NCBI RefSeq assembly: GCF_037024155.1
Contig: NZ_JAYKTS010000006.1
Span: 28,799-92,798, forward strand
DNA: 64,000 bases
Reading direction: 5' to 3'
DNA from: Bacillus sp. 2205SS5-2
Lineage (GTDB): Bacteria > Bacillota > Bacilli > Bacillales > Bacillaceae_K
In this document: piece by piece, positions 25,726 to 34,358 of the stretch
Position numbering within the stretch: the first letter of the stretch is position 1
How the letters are laid out: every line of letters begins with the position of its first letter
Notes under the pieces: model-generated
Database searches by the model: none
Seen by the model: only the letters and a program-made list of their open reading frames with translations
Told to the model about the DNA's origin: nothing
Position numbers and translations under genes: made by a program

Positions 25726-26109
25726 ATGAGCACACCAAAAGAATTACGTTATTCAGAAGAACATGAATGGGTAAAAGTAGAAGGCGAGCAACTGAGAATT
25801 GGTATTACTGAATTTGCCCAGTCGGAGCTTGGAGATATCGTTTTTGTTGAGCTTCCACAGGTGGGAGATGAAATCAAAGCGGACGAGCCCTTTGGAAGTG
25901 TTGAATCTGTGAAAACAGTTTCAGAACTTTATGCTCCACTGAGCGGTAAAGTCGTAGCAATAAATGAAGAGCTTGATGACTCACCAGAATTTGTCAATGA
26001 ATCTCCTTACGAAAAAGCATGGATGGTCGTTGTTGAACCAACAGATATGGCTGATGTAGAGAAATTGATGACATCAGAGCAATATGATGAAATGATTAAC
26101 GAAAACTAA
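25726..26109 (+). CDS. gcvH: Glycine cleavage system H protein
   Basis: 127-residue lipoyl carrier. The lipoylated Lys63 lies in [16 protein letters not shown]; the opening [14 protein letters not shown] and the end [12 protein letters not shown] are family hallmarks. In Bacillus GcvH also serves as entry point for lipoyl transfer to other complexes; lipA lies 35 kb away in this window. Ribosome site GGAGGGATTTT. Single gene with its own terminator; no glycine riboswitch precedes it. Confidence 0.97.
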   Translation: MSTPKELRYSEEHEWVKVEGEQLRIGITEFAQSELGDIVFVELPQVGDEIKADEPFGSVESVKTVSELYAPLSGKVVAINEELDDSPEFVNESPYEKAWMVVVEPTDMADVEKLMTSEQYDEMINEN

Positions 26110-26120
26110 ACAGCGTAAAC

Positions 26121-26156
26121 AAAACACCTTGGAGCAACTCCATGGTGTTTTGTTTT
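26121..26156 (+). terminator. Terminator of gcvH
   Basis: AAAACACCTTGGAG / CTCCATGGTGTTTTG stem with a 3-base loop. Confidence 0.85.
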
Positions 26157-26198
26157 GGAATTGGGAAAGCTAACTCTATCTCCATACTAAAGAAGGAG

Positions 26199-26532
26199 TT
26201 GTGTTACGCTCACACCGAAAAAATTAGATGTTACAGAGCGTGTCATGGCTAAAATAGAACAAAATCATTTAGCTTTTTATTTAGAGAGTCAATTGAGTCA
26301 AATTCATAATTGCATTAACTAGCCATATCATGCCAGCATATAGTTGAAGACGGTTTAATTCAACTATATGTTGCATCCTAATGGCGATATAGAGGTGTTA
26401 TGAAATTGAATAAATTGATTGGGAAAATGAACTTACCGGAAGAAGGGCTCAACCTCAGTCTAGAACCTAGTTTTAATCGGACACTTCGAAGGTTTTTCAG
26501 TACTACACTGCAACCAAGGTGGTTGGTGCTAG
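26199..26532 (+). pseudogene. yusG: Decayed yusG-like (DUF2553) gene
   Basis: Between gcvH and yusF, where B. subtilis has yusG, pieces of one protein appear in several frames. After AGAAGGAG comes TPKKLDVTERVMAKIEQNHLAFYLESQ, next VEDGLIQLYVAS, and finally LHCNQGGWC followed by a stop at 26532 and a terminator. No in-frame ATG, GTG or TTG opens the first piece. The order, spacing and terminator fit a gene ruined by several indels. The match to YusG is from memory and moderate. Confidence 0.45.
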
Positions 26533-26562
26533 GAGAGACAGAATTCCTGTCTCTTTTTTTTG
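26533..26562 (+). terminator. Terminator of the decayed yusG
   Basis: GAGACAGAATTCCTGTCTC palindrome followed by eight T residues. Confidence 0.8.
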
Positions 26563-26565
26563 CAA

Positions 26566-26950
26566 GAGTCTTTTCGTATACATTATGGTTTTTTCATCTG
26601 GTTTTTGATTAAATCGCCCATTTCCATATTGATTCACATTAAAAATAGACGGATCTAGCTGCAGTGGCTAGCAGCTATGGGACAAATAACATCCAACTCC
26701 AAAGGTCAGGACCTTCTCCGTCGGATAACATTTGCCCGCCACTGCTGGGCGAGCCCCTTCCGCATTTCGTGATCTAGCTGCAGTGGCTAGCAGCTATGGG
26801 ACAAATAACATCCAACTCCAAAGGTCAGGACCTTCTCCGTTGGATAACATTTGCCCGCCGCTGCTGGGCGGAGCCCCTTCCGCATTTCGTGATCTAGCTG
26901 CAGTGGCTAGGGACTCGGGCATTTGTCAGCCCACTCTGTCAACAAAATAT
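26566..26950 (-). mobile_element. MITE with about two and a half GC-rich units, one end lost
   Basis: The GAGTCTTTTCGTATACATTATGG tip lies at 26566. Then come the usual arm, TAGACG, two variant-type units (CAGCTATGGGACAAATAAC kind) and the beginning of a 116-bp-type unit that breaks off at GTCAGCCCACTCTG near 26937. The opposite tip of the element is missing. Confidence 0.7.
26651..26937 (+). repeat. Tandem GC-rich units (two full, one partial)
   Basis: Units start at GATCTAGCTGCAG near 26653, 26770 and 26889. The first two are the variant sequence (GGTCAGGACCTTCTCC inside); the third switches to the GGGACTCGGGCATTTG sequence of the large array and is truncated. Confidence 0.85.
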
Positions 26951-27068
26951 CGTTTTTGAGCGGAAATATTGCAAAAATGCATAAAAAAAGAGAAAATATT
27001 TAGATAATGTAAGTTTTTTTCGTCCACTATACATGAAATGTGATTACAATAACATATACTTACTTAAA

Positions 27069-27250
27069 GGCTGTTTTCGCAAAAATTGTGGCTTTTCTTA
27101 TTGGAACAAAACCCTTGACTTGTATGACTTCGTGCTCTTTTCCTGATGAGAAATTTTTCATTTATAGACAAAAAGTAGGAAAGTACACGAAAATACTTTA
27201 TTGCCTGTTTTTTCTTTGGGTCAGAAGCAACAAAATATTCGAAAAGAGCT
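27069..27250 (+). mobile_element. MITE copy, second subfamily
   Basis: Tips GGCTGTTTTCGCAAAAATTG and AATATTCGAAAAGAGCT match the family, but the centre (AAAACCCTTGACTTGTATGACTTC) is shared only with the copies at 54743 and 58910. This defines a second subfamily of about 160-180 bp. It ends 14 bases before the yusF start. Confidence 0.65.
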
Positions 27251-27263
27251 AAGGTGATGCTGG

Positions 27264-27608
27264 ATGAACGAACTTGAAGAAAAGGTCATCATTGTTGAAG
27301 GCACCTCGGACAAGCGAAAAGTAAAGAAAATTGTTAAAGAACCTGTAGAGATTATCTGCACAAATGGAACCATTAGTCGCACAAAGCTAGACGAAATTAT
27401 TGATGCATTATTTCACCGAGAAGTGTATGTGTTAGTAGATGCAGATCAAGCTGGCGAAAAACTACGAAAGCTCTTTATTCGTGAATTTCCAGAGGCCGAG
27501 CATTTATACATTGATCGAATGTATAAAGAAGTCGCCTGCGCACCTGGACAACACTTAGCCTCTGTTTTACTAAGCGCGAATATCGATGTACATGCTGAAT
27601 TTTTATGA
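27264..27608 (+). CDS. yusF: Toprim-domain protein YusF
   Basis: 114-residue stand-alone Toprim domain. The catalytic Glu appears in VIIVEGTSDKRKVKKI and the DxD in VYVLVDADQAGEKLRKLF. The nearest well-known relative is the N-terminal half of RNase M5; YusF is a shorter orphan of unknown role. The ribosome site is weak (AAGGTGATG), and the upstream promoter region is occupied by a MITE. In the yusF-yusE order of B. subtilis; yusE follows after 6 bases. Confidence 0.85.
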   Translation: MNELEEKVIIVEGTSDKRKVKKIVKEPVEIICTNGTISRTKLDEIIDALFHREVYVLVDADQAGEKLRKLFIREFPEAEHLYIDRMYKEVACAPGQHLASVLLSANIDVHAEFL

Positions 27609-27614
27609 AAAAGG

Positions 27615-27944
27615 ATGAGTTTGAAGAAAATGGTGACAAATTGGACAACCGCTGAATTAGAAGAAAAACTAGAAAAGCAACCCATAATCGCATTATACCT
27701 CTACACCCCCATGTGTGGTACATGCCAAGTGGCAGGGAGGATGTTAGACGTCACTAGTGAGCTCCTTCCCTCTTTTCCGATTGGAAAAATGGATCTGAAC
27801 TTTGCGCCAGAGTTGGCTGAAGAGTATGGTGTTGAGAGTGTTCCATGCCTTCTGACCATGATAGATGGAGAATTGCACCAAAAGATTTACGCATTTAAGT
27901 CTGTTCCTTATTTGTATGAAGAATTGAAATTGATTAGCGAGTAA
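27615..27944 (+). CDS. yusE: Thioredoxin-like protein YusE
   Basis: About 105-109-residue thioredoxin fold with CGTC (YTPMCGTCQVAGRML) and cis-Pro (VESVPCLLTM). The start is uncertain: ATG 27615 overlaps the AAGGA ribosome site, so TTG 27621 or ATG 27630 are better placed; the coding end is secure. Co-transcribed with yusF, then a strong terminator. Cytoplasmic redox role inferred only from the fold. Confidence 0.85.
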   Translation: MSLKKMVTNWTTAELEEKLEKQPIIALYLYTPMCGTCQVAGRMLDVTSELLPSFPIGKMDLNFAPELAEEYGVESVPCLLTMIDGELHQKIYAFKSVPYLYEELKLISE

Positions 27945-27973
27945 AAAAACAACTACAGGTTGTTTTTTTTTGA
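27944..27973 (+). terminator. Terminator of yusF-yusE
   Basis: AAAAAACAAC-TACA-GGTTGTTTTTTTTT stem-loop. It marks the edge of the conserved block before the CRISPR-Cas insertion. Confidence 0.85.
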
Positions 27974-28049
27974 GTTATTGTGAAATGCTAGCAGAGGTGG
28001 GAGAAGTAACTAGGTAGATGAAAGACCAGACCACGCAAGAAAATCGCGA

Positions 28050-28190
28050 AGTGGTGCGCAAACATGAAAGATGTGCATAAGAAGAGGAAAGTCGTGTACA
28101 AATCGAAAAAGAGGTGCACAAAGATAGAAAAGTCGTGCACAAAAGGCAGGAAGTGGTGCGCAAAAGTGAAAGATGTGCATATACCACCTA
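28050..28190. repeat. Degenerate short direct repeats, period about 19-22 bases
   Basis: Seven or so copies of a loose unit GTGC(A/G)CAAAnnnnGAAAGTC (GTGCGCAAACATGAAAG, GTGCATAAGAAGAGG, GTGTACAAATCG, GTGCACAAAGATAG, GTGCACAAAAGGC, GTGCGCAAAAGTG, GTGCATATACC). No gene with a start is associated. Not a CRISPR: repeats and gaps both vary. Confidence 0.55.
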
Positions 28191-28456
28191 ACTCTTGAAT
28201 AAATCAAGGTCAATCCAATCCCCTCAAAGTCGTACAAATAAGAAATGTCTTTACGCATCCCATTAAAACTCGAATGCAAATCAGAAGTTGCCCCCCCATT
28301 CTCAATGAACAATCCACAATCCAAACGCAAGATTATTATAGGGATATAGATCTGAAATAGATTGAATATTCACAAGGAATAGTATAATCTTCCTGTTTTT
28401 TTCTGTATAATAAAGGTAATTAGAGTCGGAATTAGTATAAATGTAGGAGGTGGAGT

Positions 28457-30865
28457 ATGAACTATATAGCTCATATACGAAACAGCGATGGTGAAGAACA
28501 GTCATTAGAGAAACATTTAGAAGGTGTAAGTAGCTTAGCGGCTAGTTATGGTGAAAAAATTGGACTTAAACATTTGGCTGAACTTGCAGGCATATTACAT
28601 GACGCTGGGAAGATTAGTGATGAGTTCCAACAGTACTTAAAGTTAGCTGTCTACGACCCGGAACACGCACCTCGGAAAGGGAGTGTAGATCACTCTACCG
28701 CAGGAGGTAAATGGATTTATGAAAAATTACATCAAACCTCATCAGCTCCATCACAAAAATTATTAGCAGAAATAGTAAGCAATTTAATTATTTCTCACCA
28801 TATGGGCCTACAAAATTTTCTATCTCCTGAACTTACATCAGATGTGCTCTATCGAGTAATAGAAAAAGACTTGCCTGGTTATGAGCAAGTCAAGAAAAAT
28901 TTACCCAATATTCTTCAAAATCATGATGTGGACACGCTCATACATACGTCTTTAGGAGAATTAATACACGTATTAAAACTCCCGTTACTTACCGCAGATA
29001 GACTTCCCTTTACATTGGCTCTTCTATCTAAGTATTTATTTAGTTGCCTAATTGACGCTGACCGAACAGAAACTAGAGTGTTTGAAGAAAAAGAAGATAC
29101 GCCCTTACCGAAAAATCACCAAGAATTATTTCTCGGTTATTATCATCGATTAATTTCTCATGTACAACTTCTAAAAGAAAAAAGTGACCCATCAAATCCA
29201 ATTCATCGTCTTAGGGCAGAAATGTCGGTGCAATGTGATCAAGCTGCTACCAAACCACCAGGCATTTATACTCTCTCCATCCCAACTGGCGGCGGGAAAA
29301 CATTAGCCAGTTTAAGATATGCATTAAGACACGCCACTCATCATAAAAAAGAGCGAATCATTTATATAGTTCCCTACACAACCATTATTGAACAAAACGC
29401 CGCGGACGTAAGGAAGATACTGATGGATGACGCAAATATTTTAGAGCATCACTCCAATGTGATCCAAGAGGATTGGTTAGTAGACAAAGAGGATGATCCA
29501 GATTACGTGAAAAATAAGAAGTTAAAGCTGGCAAAGGATAACTGGGATTCTCCTATTATATTCACAACGATGGTCCAATATTTAAACACTTTTTACTCAA
29601 GAGGAACGAGAAATGTGAGGCGACTCCACAATTTAGCTAATGCGATTTTAATATTTGATGAAGTCCAATCCGTTCCGGTTAACTGCATTTCGTTATTCAA
29701 CGAGTCGATCAATTTTTTAAGAGATGTTTGTCGTTCAACGATATTATTATGTACAGCCACACAGCCAGCGCTTGATGAGGTTAAAAAGAAAATGAGCAAG
29801 CCAGATGGGGAATTAATTCAACAGTTAGAGCAAGTCACGAAAGCGTTTAAACGGGTGAATTTAATGGACAGCATATCGGTGGACGGCTGGGATACAGATG
29901 ATGTAGCAGAATTTATAAAAGAAAAAGTGGAAGAGGAACAGAGTGTACTGTGCATCTTGAACACGAAAACAGTGGTTCGTAAATTATACGAAAAGCTAAA
30001 GGAGGAGAACTTATCAGCCTCTTTATATCATCTTAGTACGAGCATGTGCGCAGCCCACCGCATACAGATATTAGCAGAGGTCAGGAGCAAGCTAAGTACT
30101 GGAGAAAAGGTGATTTGTTTAAGCACGCAATTGATTGAGGCCGGGGTGGATGTAAGTTTTGGCTCAGTCATCCGCTCACTAGCTGGTTTAGATTCGATTG
30201 CACAAGCTGCCGGAAGATGTAATCGTCATGGTGAGAAGAAAACAGGAAATGTCTATATTATTAAACATCGAGAAGAGAATCTACAACATCTAAAGTCAAT
30301 AAAGGTTGGTGCTGAAATAACAGCTAAAATCATCCTAGACAGACAAGGTGGTTCCTTAGATGATTTGTTGTCTCAAAAAACAATGAAGTATTATTTTCAG
30401 TCCTACTATCACGAAATGAAAGGAGATTTAGACTATTTTATTCCAAAGTTAGAAACAGATATGACCTCCCTATTAAATGAAAATGGGGTCTATGCAAATA
30501 GCTTTGAACATGCAACCGGTAAGCCTTTTCCGCTTATTTTAAGATCGAGTTTAAAAACAGCAGCAAATCATTTTGAAGTCATTGATAGTCCTGCTAGTAG
30601 TGTGATTGTGCCTTATGGGGATGGAGAAGACATCATTGCTGATTTAAATGAAAACTTATCGATTGAGATATTTTCAGAAGTGATGAAGAAAGCGCAGCAA
30701 TACACTATTGGAGTCTATGCACACGAATTAAATCAACTATCAAAAAACGGAGATATTATTAGTTTAAGAGATGGACAGTTTTTAATCTTAAGAGAGAATG
30801 CGTATGACCTTCATTATGGTCTGAATGTAGCAGGAGAAGTAGAAATGGATACGTTATTCGGTTAG
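28457..30865 (+). CDS. cas3: CRISPR-associated helicase/nuclease Cas3 (type I-C)
   Basis: 802-residue fusion of an HD nuclease and an SF2 helicase that degrades DNA bound by Cascade. HD domain: HLEGVSSLAA and LAGILHDAGK (residues about 45-54), SHHMG at about 113. Helicase: Walker A IPTGGGKTLASLRYA at about 275, DEVQ box in LIFDEVQSVPV, TATQPALDE, and the C-terminal AGRCNRHGEKK. Ribosome site AGGAGGTGG. First gene of cas3-cas5-cas8c-cas7-cas4-cas1-cas2. Confidence 0.96.
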   Translation: MNYIAHIRNSDGEEQSLEKHLEGVSSLAASYGEKIGLKHLAELAGILHDAGKISDEFQQYLKLAVYDPEHAPRKGSVDHSTAGGKWIYEKLHQTSSAPSQKLLAEIVSNLIISHHMGLQNFLSPELTSDVLYRVIEKDLPGYEQVKKNLPNILQNHDVDTLIHTSLGELIHVLKLPLLTADRLPFTLALLSKYLFSCLIDADRTETRVFEEKEDTPLPKNHQELFLGYYHRLISHVQLLKEKSDPSNPIHRLRAEMSVQCDQAATKPPGIYTLSIPTGGGKTLASLRYALRHATHHKKERIIYIVPYTTIIEQNAADVRKILMDDANILEHHSNVIQEDWLVDKEDDPDYVKNKKLKLAKDNWDSPIIFTTMVQYLNTFYSRGTRNVRRLHNLANAILIFDEVQSVPVNCISLFNESINFLRDVCRSTILLCTATQPALDEVKKKMSKPDGELIQQLEQVTKAFKRVNLMDSISVDGWDTDDVAEFIKEKVEEEQSVLCILNTKTVVRKLYEKLKEENLSASLYHLSTSMCAAHRIQILAEVRSKLSTGEKVICLSTQLIEAGVDVSFGSVIRSLAGLDSIAQAAGRCNRHGEKKTGNVYIIKHREENLQHLKSIKVGAEITAKIILDRQGGSLDDLLSQKTMKYYFQSYYHEMKGDLDYFIPKLETDMTSLLNENGVYANSFEHATGKPFPLILRSSLKTAANHFEVIDSPASSVIVPYGDGEDIIADLNENLSIEIFSEVMKKAQQYTIGVYAHELNQLSKNGDIISLRDGQFLILRENAYDLHYGLNVAGEVEMDTLFG

Positions 30866-30883
30866 ATACGAAAGGATGATAGC

Positions 30884-31591
30884 ATGCGGAATTCAATCGA
30901 ATTTGAAGTGTATGGAAAGTATGCCTTATTTACAGATCCGGTGACAAAAATTGGTGGAGAGAAGTGTTCCTACCAGGTCCCAACCTATCAGGCTTTAAAA
31001 GGAATTGTAGAATCGATCTATTGGAAGCCGACGATCATTTGGGTGATTGACTCGGTGCGAGTGATGAATCCAATACAGATGGAGTCGAAAGGAATGAGGC
31101 CAATTGTGTATAAAGGAGGGAATACACTAGCGTATTACTCCTATCTAAAGGATGTAAAATATCAAGTTAAAGCTCACTTTGTTTTTAACCCACACCGAGA
31201 AGAACTAGCTTTTGATAGAAATGAAAATAAACATCATAATATTGCGAAGCGGGCAGTTAACGTTGGGGGAAGGAGAGACATCTTTCTTGGGACAAGGGAA
31301 TGTCAAGGATATGTAGAGGCTCTAACCTTTGGAGATGGGGAAGGGTTTTATGATCAATATGAAGGAGAAATCCACTTAGGAACCATGGTTCATGGGATCA
31401 ATTATCCTGACGAAACGGGAAGGGAGATGATGGAAACTAGACTTTGGAACCCAGTAATGAAGAAGGGGATTATGGATTTTATCGCTCCTGAAGATTGTCG
31501 AATTGTAAGACCAATAAAGAAGGTACAAACCAAGGGATTCTCTAGTGATACGATGCTGTCAGTCGATGAACTCTATGAAGAGTACAGTTAA
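30884..31591 (+). CDS. cas5c: Type I-C Cascade subunit Cas5c (Csd5/Cas5d)
   Basis: 235-residue RAMP protein. In type I-C this subunit, not Cas6, cuts the precursor crRNA and stays on its 5' handle. The opening [45 protein letters not shown] is the Cas5d signature. No cas6 lies in the locus, as expected. Eighteen bases after cas3; ribosome site AAAGGATGATAG. Confidence 0.95.
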   Translation: MRNSIEFEVYGKYALFTDPVTKIGGEKCSYQVPTYQALKGIVESIYWKPTIIWVIDSVRVMNPIQMESKGMRPIVYKGGNTLAYYSYLKDVKYQVKAHFVFNPHREELAFDRNENKHHNIAKRAVNVGGRRDIFLGTRECQGYVEALTFGDGEGFYDQYEGEIHLGTMVHGINYPDETGREMMETRLWNPVMKKGIMDFIAPEDCRIVRPIKKVQTKGFSSDTMLSVDELYEEYS

Positions 31592-31603
31592 GGAGGTGAG
31601 AAA

Positions 31604-33538
31604 GTGAGTTGGTTATTGAATTTATACAAGACCTACGAAAATAATTTGGAGCATGTAGGGGAAATTCAAAGAAAATATAACGGACAAGAATATGCTTTAT
31701 TGCCAGTTGCTCATACAACTCAACATGCTCAAATAGAAGTTACTATTACAGAAAGCGGCGATTTTCATTCGGCCAAAGTAATTAGTAAAGATGATGCAAA
31801 TACGATTATTCCATGCACTGAAGGATCATTTAGTCGAACAAGTAAACCTGTCCCACACCCTTTACATGATAACTTAATTTATGTCGCAGGAGATTATGTG
31901 AAATATGGAGGCGTCTATAAAAATGGTCAAAATCTGTACGACCTATACATGACCCAATTATTAGAATTCGCTCAATCAGAGTATGCTCACCCTAAAGTGA
32001 AAATAATACATAAATACCTATCAAAATCGAGCCTAATTACAGACTTAATCCTAGAATCAATTGTGCATGTAAATCGTTCAGGTAATTTTATATCTAAATG
32101 GTCGAAACAGGTACAAGAAGAGTATGGCGACAAACCAGAACTTTTTAAGGTACTCTCAGACACTCAAGAGAAAGCAACAGTAAGGTTTAATGTCCATTTT
32201 GGTGATGAAAAAATTACTGATAAGGTTTGGAATGATAAAGATGTTCATGATTCATTTGTGAATTTTTATAATTCTAAGCTCAGTGAAGATGAATATTGCT
32301 ACATCTCAGGCTTGAATCGACCCAAGACAGAAAAACATTCAAGTAAAATACGTCATGCAGCGGATATGTCTAAATTAATATCTGCGAATGATAGCACGGG
32401 GTTTACTTATAGAGGGCGATTTTCACAAGATAGTGAAGCAGCCAATATCTGCTATGACGTTTCCCAAAAAGCCCACAACGCGTTAAAGTGGCTCATTCAA
32501 AAACAGGGACGTGTGATTGACGGACGAGTGTTTCTCGTCTGGGGTAATGAAGAAGCAAAGGTCGCTTCCCCGCATGATGATTTCTATTCGTTATTGAATG
32601 AACTAGGAAAAGAGGAAGAAGAGCCGAATAAGGAACAGGATCAAACTCATGAAACCTATGCCAAAAAAGTAACACTGGCAATGGCTGGTTATAAAAAAGA
32701 TTTAACCTATCAATCTGACAACATTAATATCCTTATCTTGGACGCTGCCACACCAGGGAGAATGGCGGTTGTGTATTATCGGAATTTAGACAAAGAGCAG
32801 TATATTCACAATATTGAACACTGGCATCAAACAAGTAGTTGGCTCCATAAATACAGAAAAGATGAAGATAAGAAAATGATACCATTTCCGGGGGCTCCCT
32901 CCTTAAAGGATATTGCAAACATTGCTTATGGTAGGAATGCAAGCGATAAATTGATTAAGCAAGTCATTGAAAGGTTGTATCCTTGCGTAATTGATCGAGC
33001 GAAATTGCCACCAGATATAATGAGAAATGCTTACTTTAAAGCCATCAATCCGGTAGCGCTGGAATACTGGGAATGGGAGAAAACTTTGAGTATTACGTGT
33101 TCTCTGATAAAAAAGCATTATGAAAAGGAGGAGTATGACGTGGCATTAGAGATTGAAAATACGGAACGAGATTACCTTTTTGGTAGATTATTAGCTGTTG
33201 CAGATGTCCTAGAAAAAAGAGCCCTTACAAATAATGATTCCCAACGAGTTACAAATGCACAACGGTACATGAATGCCTTTGCAAAACATCCGACAAGAAC
33301 ATGGGATATCATCCAATCTAATCTCCAACCATACCAAGCACGATTAGGAGCAAAGGGTGGCTATCTTACAAGTATGATCGATGAAATTGCCTCTAAGATG
33401 AACACATCAGATTTCACTAACAAAACGTTAACACCGGTATTTTTATTAGGGTTCTACTCACAAAGACATGAGCTTTACCAAGGAAAAAAACAATCTAAAG
33501 GAGATGAAGAAAATGGAAGTACTAGCGAACAAGATTGA
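31604..33538 (+). CDS. cas8c: Type I-C Cascade large subunit Cas8c (Csd1)
   Basis: 644-residue large subunit that reads the PAM and holds the R-loop. GTG start at 31604 with AAGGAGGTGAG 5 bases ahead (MSWLLNLYKTYENNLEHVG). Csd1 features are the early LLPVAHTTQHAQIEVTI region, the WGNEEAKVASP stretch near residue 312, and the C-terminal helical domain ending LLGFYSQRHELYQ. An internal ribosome site and GTG at 33140 probably give the small subunit Cas11c from the same frame. The end overlaps cas7 by 26 bases. Confidence 0.95.
   Translation: MSWLLNLYKTYENNLEHVGEIQRKYNGQEYALLPVAHTTQHAQIEVTITESGDFHSAKVISKDDANTIIPCTEGSFSRTSKPVPHPLHDNLIYVAGDYVKYGGVYKNGQNLYDLYMTQLLEFAQSEYAHPKVKIIHKYLSKSSLITDLILESIVHVNRSGNFISKWSKQVQEEYGDKPELFKVLSDTQEKATVRFNVHFGDEKITDKVWNDKDVHDSFVNFYNSKLSEDEYCYISGLNRPKTEKHSSKIRHAADMSKLISANDSTGFTYRGRFSQDSEAANICYDVSQKAHNALKWLIQKQGRVIDGRVFLVWGNEEAKVASPHDDFYSLLNELGKEEEEPNKEQDQTHETYAKKVTLAMAGYKKDLTYQSDNINILILDAATPGRMAVVYYRNLDKEQYIHNIEHWHQTSSWLHKYRKDEDKKMIPFPGAPSLKDIANIAYGRNASDKLIKQVIERLYPCVIDRAKLPPDIMRNAYFKAINPVALEYWEWEKTLSITCSLIKKHYEKEEYDVALEIENTERDYLFGRLLAVADVLEKRALTNNDSQRVTNAQRYMNAFAKHPTRTWDIIQSNLQPYQARLGAKGGYLTSMIDEIASKMNTSDFTNKTLTPVFLLGFYSQRHELYQGKKQSKGDEENGSTSEQD
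33140..33538 (+). CDS. cas11c: Cas11c, internal translation product of cas8c
   Basis: In-frame GTG at 33140 (codon 513 of cas8c) is preceded by AAGGAGGAG with six bases between, a far better ribosome site than expected by chance. The product would be 132 residues (VALEIENTERDYLFGRLLAVADVLEKRAL ... YQGKKQSKGDEENG, all helical). Type I-C systems are known to make their small Cascade subunit from within cas8c, and size and place agree. Supported by sequence plus family knowledge, not by protein data. Confidence 0.75.
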   Translation: MALEIENTERDYLFGRLLAVADVLEKRALTNNDSQRVTNAQRYMNAFAKHPTRTWDIIQSNLQPYQARLGAKGGYLTSMIDEIASKMNTSDFTNKTLTPVFLLGFYSQRHELYQGKKQSKGDEENGSTSEQD

Positions 33539-34358
33539 TTTTGCCGTTGTATTATCTGTGAAAAATGCCAATCCGAATGGAGATCCTCTGAACGGGAATC
33601 GTCCTCGACAAAACTATGACGGGTATGGAGAAATCTCAGATGTTTGTCTTAAGAGAAAAATCAGAAATCGACTTCAGGATATGGAAGAAAAGATTTTTGT
33701 GCAATCCGATGAAAAGAAATCCGACGAGTTTAAGAGTTTAAAAGATCGTGCTGATAGTATTCCAGAACTCAAAAAAGCGGATAAAGACAAAGATAAAGAC
33801 CTGTTTGCTAAGATTGCTTGTGAAACTTGGGCAGATGTTCGAAGTTTTGGTCAAGTGTTCGCTTTTAAAGGAGACGTCCTATCTGTAGGAGTGCGTGGTC
33901 CAGTGTCGATCCATCCGGCGACAAGTTTACATCCCATCGATATTTCTTCAATTCAAATTACGAAATCTGTCAACTCTACTACTTCAGATAAAAAAGGTGC
34001 GGACACAATGGGAATGAAGCATCGTGTCGACTTCGGGGTATATGTGTTTTATGGCAGTATTAATACACAGCTTGCTGAAAAGACGGGTTTTACAAGAAGA
34101 GATGCGGAAAAGATTCAAGAAGCACTGAGAACTCTTTTTGAAAATGATAGCTCATCTGCACGTCCAGAAGGATCAATGGAAGTCCACAGACTATACTGGT
34201 GGGAGCATGCATCCAAAATGGGGCAGTATTCATCCGCTAAAGTCCATCGATCTTTAAAAATGGAGCTACAAACTGAAGAGCCTAATTCGTTCGAGGATGT
34301 ACATTTGTATGTGGAAGAATTAGATGGCTTAGAAGTGAAGGAATATGAAGGAATATGA
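33513..34358 (+). CDS. cas7c: Type I-C Cascade backbone subunit Cas7c (Csd2)
   Basis: 281-residue RAMP protein that coats the spacer part of the crRNA. Typical opening NKIDFAVVLSVKNANPNGDPLNGNRPRQNYDG, then VRGPVSIHPATSLHPIDISSIQITKSVN and GMKHRVDFGVYVFYGSIN. ATG 33513 has AAAGGAGATGAAG ahead and lies inside the end of cas8c. The end overlaps cas4 by 14 bases. Confidence 0.96.
   Translation: MEVLANKIDFAVVLSVKNANPNGDPLNGNRPRQNYDGYGEISDVCLKRKIRNRLQDMEEKIFVQSDEKKSDEFKSLKDRADSIPELKKADKDKDKDLFAKIACETWADVRSFGQVFAFKGDVLSVGVRGPVSIHPATSLHPIDISSIQITKSVNSTTSDKKGADTMGMKHRVDFGVYVFYGSINTQLAEKTGFTRRDAEKIQEALRTLFENDSSSARPEGSMEVHRLYWWEHASKMGQYSSAKVHRSLKMELQTEEPNSFEDVHLYVEELDGLEVKEYEGI

Noticed and set aside
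26400-26612. 70-codon frame starting MKLNKLIGKMNLPEEG with a fair ribosome site
   Set aside because: It runs through a strong terminator and into the MITE; the stretch is better explained as part of the decayed yusG.
26732-26959. Proline/alanine-rich frame in the tandem units
   Set aside because: Arises from the GC-rich repeats (repeated AFRDLAAVA) and has no ribosome site.
28010-28330. Minus-strand frame with repeating CAPL/FCA residues
   Set aside because: Produced by the degenerate GTGC repeats; no start signal. The first 45 codons look faintly coding but match nothing I know.
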